From Chitinophagaceae bacterium (GTDB lineage: Bacteria > Bacteroidota > Bacteroidia > Chitinophagales > Chitinophagaceae), in assembly GCA_021323155.1 (NCBI GenBank), contig JAJTCI010000155.1:1-5980 (forward strand): a stretch of DNA of 5,980 nucleotides, given 5' to 3'. Shown one piece after another: positions 1-4,598 of this stretch; position 1 is the first letter of the stretch, and every line of letters begins with the position of its first letter. The translations under genes were made by a program, and so were the position numbers. The notes under the pieces were generated by a model. The model worked only from the letters and a program-made list of their open reading frames with translations, was not told where the DNA came from and did not search any database.

Positions 1-77
1 TTGATGCGATGTTCTGGTTCCTGTTGTCTCTGGAACCTCGGGTTGAATCTTCCCCCTCCTCTGAACGGTACTGCCAT
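1..77 (-). CDS. infC: Translation initiation factor IF-3, N-terminal fragment (cut by left window edge)
   Basis: Reading the minus strand from the ATG at 77-75 gives MAVPFRGGGRFNPRFQRQ followed by QEPEHRI, and then the window ends. The Gly/Arg-rich N-terminal tail followed by EPEHRIN is what I expect of Bacteroidota IF-3, in which H-R-I-N opens the N-terminal domain. IF-3 binds the 30S subunit, prevents premature 50S joining and proofreads start-codon selection. An in-frame TGA eight codons upstream fixes the start region. The start is a normal ATG rather than the AUU used for autoregulation in E. coli, and no Shine-Dalgarno sequence is visible in the AT-rich leader. It lies 121 bp downstream of thrS on the same strand, the conserved thrS-infC order, with rpmI and rplT expected beyond the edge. 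It is too short to be listed as an ordinary ORF. Identity rests on about 25 residues plus position. Confidence 0.88.
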   Translation of the reverse strand, partial: MAVPFRGGGRFNPRFQRQQEPEHRI

Positions 78-110
78 TAAGTGTTGTTTAGTGAATAATC
101 ATTTTTAGGT

Positions 111-145
111 GTGAAAAGTCAAAAGTGAAAGGTGAAAACAGAAAC
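111..145. repeat. Degenerate 7-bp tandem repeat (gtgaaaa type) in the thrS-infC gap
   Basis: Five consecutive heptamers can be read: gtgaaaa, gtcaaaa, gtgaaag, gtgaaaa, cagaaac. The period is exactly 7, and changes are substitutions only. It occupies the middle of the gap between thrS and infC, so it would be transcribed into the leader of infC, where it reads as a pyrimidine-rich ttttcac series. The rest of the gap (78-110 and 146-198) is AT-rich, and I see no hairpin terminator there, consistent with thrS-infC read-through. Confidence 0.75.
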
Positions 146-198
146 GCGCGCCCTTGACTTTTAAATTTAGTTACCAGCTTTAATTTTTTAAAAATAGT

Positions 199-2136
199 CT
201 ATTCTCCCGATTTGCGTTCCCGGATTTCTCCCGTGATCATGTTAATAAATTCTGTAACGTCCTGGACGCCGATGTCGCCCTTACCCTGGCGCCGGAGGGC
301 CAGTTTCTGTTCAGACATTTCCTTCTCCCCGATGACGGCCATGTACGGCACTTTAGCGATCTCGGCTTCCCGGATCTTCTTGCCGATCTTTTCGTTACGC
401 TCGTCGACCTCCACCCTTACACCCGCTTTTCGTAACTGCTGCTGGACTTCTTTACAATAAGGGATGAATTTCTCGCTGATTGGGAGCATCTTTACCTGCA
501 GCGGTGCCAACCATACCGGGAATTTACCGGCGTAGTGTTCCAGCAGGAAACCTATGAAGCGCTCATGGGTACCTAAGGGAGCCCGGTGAATGATCAGGGG
601 GGTATCTGAATTGTTCTCCGCCGTGGTATATTCGAGTTTAAAGCTGCGGCCCTGCGCGAAATCTACCTGGTTGGTGGCCAGCGTGAACTCCCTGCCTATG
701 ACGCTCCAGATCTGTACATCGATCTTAGGGCCGTAGAACGCGCCTTCATCGGGCACCTCGATGAAAGGAATGCCGGCTTCGGTCATTACTTCACGAACCA
801 TTTGCTCAGTCTCCAGCCATAGTTCCGGCTCGTTGACGTATTTCACCCCGAGCTTTTCTTTAGAATGGAGTGACAGGCGCATGACGTATTTATCGATACC
901 GAATATTTTGAAATACTTGATGTACATGTCGTTCACTGCTTTGAACTCCGCAGCGAACTGTTCTTTCGTGCAATAGATGTGGGCGTCGTTCATATGCAGG
1001 CAACGCACGCGCATCAGCCCGAATAATTCACCGCTTTGTTCGTAGCGATATACTGTGCCGTATTCGGCCACGCGGTAAGGAAGGTCGCGGTAGCTCTTTG
1101 GTTCCGCCGCGAATATCTTGTGGTGGTGCGGGCAGTTCATCGCACGGAGGTAGTAAGTCTCCCCTTCCATCTCCATCGGAGGATACATGCTGTCCTTGTA
1201 ATACGGCAGGTGACCGCTGGTGAGGTAAAGGTTTTCCTTGGCGATGTGCGGAGTGACCACCCTTTTGTACCCGGCTTCGTCCTCGGTTTCTTTCGCCAGC
1301 TTTTCCAGTTCTTCGATGATGATGGTGCCGTTGGGCAGCCACATAATGAGGCCCTGGCCTACATCATCATCCATGGTGTAAATACTGAGCTCTTTGCCGA
1401 GCTTTCGGTGGTCGCGTTTTTTTGCTTCCTCCAGCATGTGCAGGTATTCATCCAGTTCTTTTTGATTGGGAAAAGTAACGCCGTACACCCTGGTTAGCTG
1501 CTTGTTCTTTTCATCGCCTTTCCAGTAAGCGCCGGCGATGCTCATCAATTTGATGGCCTTGATAAAACCGGTATGCGGGATGTGGGGACCGCGGCAGAGA
1601 TCAGTGAAGCCACCCTGTGTATAAAAAGTGATCTCGCCATCCGCGAGGTTCTGTAACAGGTCGAGTTTATATTCATCGCCTTTCTCCTCAAAATATCGCA
1701 GTGCTTCCGCTTTGGAGATCTCTTTCCGCTGGTAGGTGTTGGACTGCTTCGCAAGTTCGTTCATTTTCTTTTCGAGCAGCCGGAGGTCGTCTTCGGTGAG
1801 TTGTTTACCACCAAGGTCCATATCGTAGTAAAAACCACGATCGATTGCTGGTCCAACCCAGAATTTCACTCCAGGGAACATCGCTTCTACCGCTTCGGCC
1901 ATCAGGTGGGCGGACGAATGCCAGAAAGTGGACTTGCCCTCGGTATCGTCCCAGGTGACCAATTTGAGTGTTGCATCATTCTGCAGGGGCCTGGTCGCAT
2001 CCCACACGTCGCCGTTAACATTGGCCGCCAGCACTTTCCTGGCCAGCCCTTCGCTGATGCTTTTCGCGATGTCCAAAGCGGAAACTCCTGCTTCATACTG
2101 TCTTACCGCGCCATCCGGGAACTGAATATTGATCAT
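199..2136 (-). CDS. thrS: Threonyl-tRNA synthetase
   Basis: Cytoplasmic class II synthetase that activates threonine with ATP, charges tRNA-Thr and hydrolyses Ser-tRNA-Thr. Its 645 residues match the usual full length (about 640). Domains in order: TGS domain about 1-62; editing domain about 63-235 with the HxxxH pair H73/H77 plus C181 and H185; class II catalytic core about 240-540; anticodon-binding domain about 545-640. The zinc ligands are C335, H386 and H517; the motif 2 arginine is R364 and the motif 3 arginine R526 (GTHERF). Part of the active site departs from the E. coli form: RVRCLHMNDAH replaces the usual RVRGFTQDDAH, and REFTLATNQVDF replaces a W-Q-x-G-T-x-Q-x-D-F segment. The ATG at 2136 is supported by a good Shine-Dalgarno sequence 8 nt upstream. 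It is first in the operon leading to infC. Confidence 0.97.
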   Translation of the reverse strand: MINIQFPDGAVRQYEAGVSALDIAKSISEGLARKVLAANVNGDVWDATRPLQNDATLKLVTWDDTEGKSTFWHSSAHLMAEAVEAMFPGVKFWVGPAIDRGFYYDMDLGGKQLTEDDLRLLEKKMNELAKQSNTYQRKEISKAEALRYFEEKGDEYKLDLLQNLADGEITFYTQGGFTDLCRGPHIPHTGFIKAIKLMSIAGAYWKGDEKNKQLTRVYGVTFPNQKELDEYLHMLEEAKKRDHRKLGKELSIYTMDDDVGQGLIMWLPNGTIIIEELEKLAKETEDEAGYKRVVTPHIAKENLYLTSGHLPYYKDSMYPPMEMEGETYYLRAMNCPHHHKIFAAEPKSYRDLPYRVAEYGTVYRYEQSGELFGLMRVRCLHMNDAHIYCTKEQFAAEFKAVNDMYIKYFKIFGIDKYVMRLSLHSKEKLGVKYVNEPELWLETEQMVREVMTEAGIPFIEVPDEGAFYGPKIDVQIWSVIGREFTLATNQVDFAQGRSFKLEYTTAENNSDTPLIIHRAPLGTHERFIGFLLEHYAGKFPVWLAPLQVKMLPISEKFIPYCKEVQQQLRKAGVRVEVDERNEKIGKKIREAEIAKVPYMAVIGEKEMSEQKLALRRQGKGDIGVQDVTEFINMITGEIRERKSGE

Positions 2137-2144
2137 AAAATTGT

Positions 2145-2150
2145 CTCCTT
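2145..2150 (-). promoter_or_regulatory. Ribosome binding site of thrS
   Basis: The minus strand reads AAGGAG, 8 nt before the ATG at 2136. It is a perfect Shine-Dalgarno core at normal spacing. Bacteroidota genes often lack one, and no other gene in this window has an equally good match, so it firmly sets the thrS start. Confidence 0.75.
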
Positions 2151-2161
2151 AAAAAGGATGG

Positions 2162-2169
2162 CAAAAGTA
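2162..2169 (-). promoter_or_regulatory. Candidate -7 promoter element for thrS
   Basis: The minus strand reads TACTTTTG, an exact match to the Bacteroidota primary sigma -7 consensus TAnnTTTG. A start site a few bases downstream (about 2155-2158) would leave a leader of about 20 nt holding the Shine-Dalgarno site. No clear TTG lies at the -33 distance, only a T-rich stretch (CTTTTTAT, 2183-2190) that is too close. The call therefore rests on the -7 element and its position. Confidence 0.5.
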
Positions 2170-2248
2170 GCGAAAGCGGGGGATAAAAAGCTTATAACCA
2201 TTGGTAAACCTTAACGCTTCTTTATCAGCATGTGCTATCTTGCGTGGG

Positions 2249-2256
2249 TAGATTTG
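2249..2256 (+). promoter_or_regulatory. Candidate -7 promoter element for the secreted hypothetical protein
   Basis: TAGATTTG matches TAnnTTTG exactly and ends 5 bp before the ATG at 2262. Transcription would start at or just before the start codon, giving a leaderless or nearly leaderless mRNA. No TTG is present 17-23 bp upstream, so the -33 half is missing or degenerate. If this promoter is real, the upstream GTG at 2232 cannot be the start. Confidence 0.4.
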
Positions 2257-2261
2257 CATCG

Positions 2262-3380
2262 ATGATGTTGAGATATACCTGTTTCTTCTTTTTACTACTT
2301 ATATCCACCGTGTCTTTTTCGCAACCACCGAAGAAGAACACTACGGCTTTACCCCAGAACGGAACACAGGCAAACATCACAGGAGTATGGCGTGGCTTCT
2401 TTACTTCCGGATCGGGCTTCTTCCAGGAAAAATATAAATACGAGGTCCAGATCGGGCAGCTCACCAACAACGGTATCAAGGGAGTCACTTATTCGTACAA
2501 GACCACCGTGTTTTACGGAAAGGCCAGCCTGGCGGGTATGTATACTCCTACCACCAAGAACCTAGTGCTGAAAGAAACGAAACTGGTAGAGGTGAAAATG
2601 GCTGGTGGCGAAGCTTGTCTTATGACCTGTTACCTGGAGTATAGTAAGGTAGGCAACGTAGAGGTCCTGGAAGGCACATTCACGAGTGTGAACGTGAACA
2701 ATAATAATTCCGACTGTGGCGGTGGACGGGTTTACCTGGAGAAGGTGCCTGAGAGCGATTTTTATAAAGAAGACTTCGTAAAGGAATACGAAAAGAAGAA
2801 GGCGACCCCGCCTGCTACCGTTCCCAAAACCGATAAGCCCGTTGTGAAGACGACGCCGAAGCCGAAGGTGGACCCGCCGGTGAAATCGAACATCAAGAAA
2901 GATACGGTACGTTCCACGCGGCCCCCGATCGTGAAAAAGGATGAGCCCAAGAAGATCAATACCGATGGCATCAAGCCGCCGGTGAGCGATCCGAAAAAGC
3001 CGATACCGAAAGAGTTGAAGGAGCGCGAGAACAAGCTGGCGAAGATCATACAGGCGGAGGGAGACGAGATAGTAATTGAATTATACGACAATGGCCAGAT
3101 CGATGACGATACAGTAACGATCTACCATAACAACCAGGCAGTGGCGTGGAAGAAGCGCCTGTGCCACCAACCGATCACGATTAAGATCAAGGTAGACCCG
3201 GCAAAGCCAAGGAATGAGTTTATAATGGTAGCCGACAACCTCGGCAGGATACCACCCAACACGGCCTTAATGGTCATCTCGGTGGGTAAACAACGGCATG
3301 AACTGTTCGTGACCTCAACCGAGCAGAAGAACGCGATGGTTATTATCGAGTGCAAACTGCCGACTAGGGAGACGAAGTAG
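2262..3380 (+). CDS. Secreted two-domain protein of unknown function
   Basis: The 372-residue product begins with a signal peptide (hydrophobic core about 7-17, likely cleavage after S20 in VSFS-Q). A beta-rich domain of about 125 residues follows (39-163, opening NITGVWRGFF), resembling the small barrel-like domains common in exported Bacteroidota proteins. It contains C119, C123 and C152. A Pro/Lys-rich, low-complexity linker spans about 178-250. The C-terminal domain (about 266-363) carries the run IELYDNGQIDDDTVTIYHN and later ADNLGRIPPNTALMVI and EQKNAMV. I have seen that pattern in many secreted Bacteroidota proteins but know no function for it. There is no lipobox cysteine, so a periplasmic or extracellular soluble location is inferred. 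The start chosen is ATG 2262 (ATG 2265 is equally possible); GTG 2232 would add ten residues before the signal peptide. The gene is divergent from thrS, and no terminator is visible after the TAG. Confidence 0.85.
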   Translation: MMLRYTCFFFLLLISTVSFSQPPKKNTTALPQNGTQANITGVWRGFFTSGSGFFQEKYKYEVQIGQLTNNGIKGVTYSYKTTVFYGKASLAGMYTPTTKNLVLKETKLVEVKMAGGEACLMTCYLEYSKVGNVEVLEGTFTSVNVNNNNSDCGGGRVYLEKVPESDFYKEDFVKEYEKKKATPPATVPKTDKPVVKTTPKPKVDPPVKSNIKKDTVRSTRPPIVKKDEPKKINTDGIKPPVSDPKKPIPKELKERENKLAKIIQAEGDEIVIELYDNGQIDDDTVTIYHNNQAVAWKKRLCHQPITIKIKVDPAKPRNEFIMVADNLGRIPPNTALMVISVGKQRHELFVTSTEQKNAMVIIECKLPTRETK

Positions 3381-3382
3381 GG

Positions 3383-3431
3383 CAGGTTACAGGTTGCAGG
3401 TTACAGGTTGCAGGTTGCAAGTTGCAGGTTG
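3383..3431. repeat. Seven tandem copies of heptamer caggttR
   Basis: Seven units without an indel: caggtta, caggttg, caggtta, caggttg, caggttg, caagttg, caggttg. The array starts 2 bp after the stop codon at 3378-3380. It is the most regular array in the window and lies between two convergent genes. Confidence 0.9.
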
Positions 3432-3458
3432 CACCGGCCCGACTGGGTCGTTCAGGCA

Positions 3459-3493
3459 GGGGTTACAAGTTACTGGTTTCAAGGTCCAAGTTA
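3459..3493. repeat. Degenerate continuation of the heptamer array, running into a stop codon
   Basis: After a 27-bp non-repeat segment (3432-3458), heptamers resume: ggggtta, caagtta, ctggttt, caaggtc, caagtta. The last unit contains the TAA stop of the minus-strand acidic gene (3491-3493). The interrupting segment holds a small imperfect hairpin (3436-3449) with no T-run, so I do not call it a terminator. Confidence 0.6.
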
Positions 3494-3721
3494 GAGGTAC
3501 TCGTCTTGGTCGTCGCCATTGTCATCGGTTTCGTCGAAGTCATCCTCCGTGATGTCGCCGATTTCCGGTTCGGATTCTACTGAAGTTTCGTCAAAGTCCT
3601 CATCTTCCGCAGCCTCTTCAGCCAGTTCCTCATCATCAAAACCTTTTTCTTCAATGTCCTGGTCGATGTCGTCCTTCAGGACATCCTCGTCCGTGTTCTT
3701 ATTATTTTTTGGATCCAGCAT
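3491..3721 (-). CDS. Very acidic small protein of unknown function
   Basis: 76 residues starting MLDPKNNKNTDED, with 37 Asp/Glu (21 D, 16 E), only four Lys and no Arg, His or Cys. Predicted charge is about -33. There is no signal peptide, membrane segment or recognisable fold, and composition predicts an intrinsically disordered cytoplasmic protein. I do not know its role; nucleic-acid mimicry, chaperoning of basic proteins and ion binding are only possibilities. The reading frame is real in my judgement because it opens with a clean ATG, stops normally and uses mixed GAT/GAC and GAA/GAG codons. The plus-strand frame opposite is a serine-rich mirror of it. No Shine-Dalgarno sequence is present; the leader is AT-rich (gatttata directly before ATG). 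It converges with the secreted protein gene and diverges from the small transcription unit at 3825-3967. Confidence 0.75.
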   Translation of the reverse strand: MLDPKNNKNTDEDVLKDDIDQDIEEKGFDDEELAEEAAEDEDFDETSVESEPEIGDITEDDFDETDDNGDDQDEYL

Positions 3722-3803
3722 ATAAATCGATTTTAGTGTGTGCAGTACAAAGGGTCAATTTCTGCGCCACAAACATTGACAAGGTGTTACCAATGCTTTG
3801 ACG

Positions 3804-3832
3804 TTGTTTTAGCAAAAGCAGCAATAGATTTG
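3804..3832 (+). promoter_or_regulatory. Bacteroidota-type promoter with no conventional gene downstream
   Basis: TTG at 3804-3806 and TAGATTTG at 3825-3832 are separated by 18 bp, fitting the TTG-N(17-23)-TAnnTTTG arrangement. Predicted transcription start is about 3836-3841. The nearest annotated gene on this strand is etfB, 800 bp away and behind its own promoter, so this promoter appears to serve the short unit ending at the terminator 3944-3967. Confidence 0.6.
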
Positions 3833-3865
3833 TGTCGTCATCCCTCCCCCACTTTTCCAAAACCA

Positions 3866-3925
3866 ATGCTTAGAAACAGATTAACCGGCCGTGAGGCTGG
3901 TGTACGATTTTTTGCAAAGCCATAG
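3866..3925 (+). CDS. Possible 19-residue basic micro-protein
   Basis: ATG 3866 to TAG 3923-3925 encodes MLRNRLTGREAGVRFFAKP (four Arg, one Lys, one Glu). It sits neatly inside the predicted transcript, about 28 nt after the expected start site and 18 nt before the terminator stem. That placement is what makes it worth listing; length alone would not. There is no Shine-Dalgarno match, only an A/C-rich leader (aaaacca), which is normal for this phylum. It is not a family I recognise. The frame stays open upstream to 3740, but that extension would cover the promoter and is unlikely to be translated. Alternatively the frame is chance and the RNA hairpin at 3884-3901 is the functional element. Confidence 0.35.
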   Translation: MLRNRLTGREAGVRFFAKP

Positions 3926-3943
3926 GGAGATTTCCCTAAACTA

Positions 3944-3967
3944 CCCTTGTTTTTACAGGGGTTTTTT
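3944..3967 (+). terminator. Intrinsic terminator of the orphan transcript
   Basis: Stem CCCTTGT (3944-3950) pairs with ACAGGGG (3955-3961) around a TTTT loop, including one T-G pair, and is followed by six T's (3962-3967). A3943 can pair with T3962 to extend the stem. The reverse strand has no T-run after the stem, so it works only for plus-strand transcription. No conventional plus-strand gene lies upstream within 560 bp. Confidence 0.75.
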
Positions 3968-3989
3968 GTTTGGGATCTCCACTGCCTGC

Positions 3990-4058
3990 GAATAAGAAAC
4001 CTGCCTGCCGGCAGGCAGGTAAGAAACACTAAATAAGAAATCAGGAATTTAGGATTAC
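3990..4058. repeat. gaataag-type heptamer array interrupted by a palindrome
   Basis: Removing 27 bp (the 19 bp 4001-4019 plus one copy of an 8-bp duplication) gives gaataag, aaacact, aaataag, aaatcag, gaattta, ggattac in perfect 7-bp register. The reconstructed first four units match 4422-4449 at all but three positions. The array lies just downstream of the stop codon of the TPR gene. Confidence 0.65.
3999..4020. repeat. 22-bp perfect GC-rich palindrome, possible TPR-gene terminator
   Basis: The arm acctgcctgcc is followed at once by its exact reverse complement, centred between 4009 and 4010. The 8-bp word taagaaac occurs directly on both sides (3993-4000 and 4020-4027), as a target duplication would. 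As RNA it could fold into a 9-bp stem with a CCGG loop. On the minus strand it is followed by TTCTTATTC, so it may terminate the TPR transcript, whose stop codon is 58 bp upstream. Its sequence resembles GC-rich palindromes I recall as dispersed repeats in Bacteroidota genomes. Confidence 0.8.
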
Positions 4059-4078
4059 AGCGCCCCGGCGTGAATCGG

Positions 4079-4390
4079 TCAGAATACGAGGTCTTCATAG
4101 GCAGCCTGCAATTCATTATAAGCATGCTGGTCTTTGGCCTCTTTCGCAGCGGTCATGCCTTTTTCATACCATTGGATGGCGAGTTCCGTTTCGCCGGCGC
4201 GTTCCAACAGTTTACCAAGGTGGTAATAGGAGCCGATATAATCAGGCGAAGCGGCGAGGATCTCTTCAAAAAGCTGGCGGGCGGAAGCGTCATCATTCAT
4301 CTTGATGTATTCCAGCGCGAGGGCATGGCGAAGGAAGTTGTCGTTCGGGGTAGCATTAAGGAATTCCCGGAGTTTGAGGATGCGGTCCAT
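4079..4390 (-). CDS. Small tetratricopeptide repeat (TPR) protein
   Basis: A 103-residue soluble protein starting MDRILKLREFLNATPND. It has two to three TPR-like helical hairpins: about 18-48 (FLRHALALEYIKMNDDASAR, QLFEEIL), about 51-84 (YIGSYYHLGKLLERAGETEL, AIQWYEKGM), and a shorter C-terminal pair ending YEDLVF. The spacing of small residues (A, G, Y, P at repeat ends) fits the 34-residue TPR pattern. Such proteins act as protein-protein adaptors; no partner can be named from the context. There is no signal peptide, so it is probably cytoplasmic. Short single-gene TPR proteins of this sort are familiar from Chitinophagaceae. It is divergent from etfB and flanked on both sides by the same heptamer repeat type. 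The start at 4390 is the first ATG that gives the complete first helix. Confidence 0.85.
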   Translation of the reverse strand: MDRILKLREFLNATPNDNFLRHALALEYIKMNDDASARQLFEEILAASPDYIGSYYHLGKLLERAGETELAIQWYEKGMTAAKEAKDQHAYNELQAAYEDLVF

Positions 4391-4394
4391 GGCT

Positions 4395-4402
4395 GTAAAG
4401 CT
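4395..4402 (-). promoter_or_regulatory. Weak candidate -7 element for the TPR gene
   Basis: The minus strand reads TAGCTTTA, which fits TAnnTTTG except for the last base, and ends 4 bp before the ATG at 4390. It would again imply a leaderless mRNA. No TTG at -33 was found; the upstream area is the heptamer array. Confidence 0.25.
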
Positions 4403-4413
4403 ACGGAGCCAGC

Positions 4414-4455
4414 GGAATAAGGAATAAGAAACACAGAATAAGAAATGAGAAAGGG
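4414..4455. repeat. gaataag-type heptamer array upstream of the TPR gene
   Basis: Six heptamers: ggaataa, ggaataa, gaaacac, agaataa, gaaatga, gaaaggg. It is the uninterrupted relative of the array at 3990-4058, in the same orientation, so the two bracket the TPR gene as direct repeats. Confidence 0.75.
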
Positions 4456-4516
4456 AGATCGTGATCGTTCAGCAGGTTCCGGCCTGGTAGTAAGGCTGGA
4501 TGGTAGTTTCGACTCT

Positions 4517-4556
4517 CCCGGTGTGGTAGTCACCCTGCGGGTGAGGGAGTACCGGG
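4517..4556. other. Nested inverted repeat upstream of the etfB promoter
   Basis: Outer arms CCCGGT (4517-4522) and ACCGGG (4551-4556) enclose a perfect inner hairpin TCACCC-TGC-GGGTGA (4530-4544). It ends 5 bp before the -33 TTTG of etfB and so is placed like an upstream operator. No T-run follows on either strand. A role is not shown; the surrounding 4456-4560 holds no gene I can support. Confidence 0.4.
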
Positions 4557-4561
4557 TGTGC

Positions 4562-4593
4562 TTTGTGTCCAATATAAAACTCGCTTATATTTG
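4562..4593 (+). promoter_or_regulatory. Promoter of the etfB-etfA operon
   Basis: TTTG at 4562-4565 and TATATTTG at 4586-4593, spaced by exactly 20 bp, match the Bacteroidota consensus TTTG-N(19-21)-TAnnTTTG. The start of transcription should lie near 4597-4600, leaving a leader of about 28 nt before the ATG at 4627. This is the best promoter in the window. Confidence 0.8.
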
Positions 4594-4598
4594 CGTCG

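Larger units (their letters stand above)
3838..3967 (+). ncRNA. Predicted ~130-nt orphan transcript (small RNA or micro-protein mRNA)
   Basis: The unit is defined by the promoter at 3804-3832 and the intrinsic terminator at 3944-3967; both ends are inferred. The body contains a C-rich 5' end (3842-3850). A strong hairpin follows at 3884-3901 (ACCGGCC, GTGA loop, GGCTGGT; 7 bp with one G-U pair and a GNRA loop). A second hairpin lies at 3923-3938 (TAGGGA, GATT loop, TCCCTA), then the terminator. It resembles none of tmRNA, RNase P RNA, SRP RNA or the riboswitch classes I can recall. It also contains a 19-codon open frame (3866-3925), so it could be a micro-protein mRNA instead. The flanking genes are on the other strand, so it is not a leader of either. 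Confidence 0.5.

Noticed and set aside
1036..1497. Long plus-strand open frame of 153 codons opposite thrS, with others opposite and overlapping thrS (for example 1801-2214, 761-976)
   Set aside because: They lie wholly or mainly inside the well-supported thrS gene, show no family resemblance, and are expected mirror frames of a moderately GC-rich gene.
2232..2261. Upstream GTG start for the secreted protein
   Set aside because: It would place ten extra residues before an already complete signal peptide, and the best -7 element (2249-2256) lies inside that extension.
3436..3449. Hairpin ggccc-gact-gggtc as a terminator between convergent genes
   Set aside because: It has only a 5-bp stem with a G-T pair and no T-run on either side.
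3383..3493. CRISPR array or phage attachment site
   Set aside because: Units are 7 bp with no spacers, no cas genes are nearby, and there is no tRNA or integrase. They are simple tandem repeats.
3740..3865. Upstream extension of the 19-codon frame to give a 61-residue protein
   Set aside because: The extension spans the predicted promoter and start site, and its sequence looks non-coding. Only the part inside the predicted transcript is kept.
3722..4078. tRNA, tmRNA, SRP RNA or RNase P RNA gene in the large gap
   Set aside because: No cloverleaf, no CCA end, no tmRNA tag region and none of the conserved SRP or RNase P core words were found by eye.
3838..4125. Minus-strand frame across the palindrome and the 3' part of the TPR gene
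   Set aside because: It overlaps the TPR gene out of frame and is made largely of repeat and palindrome sequence.
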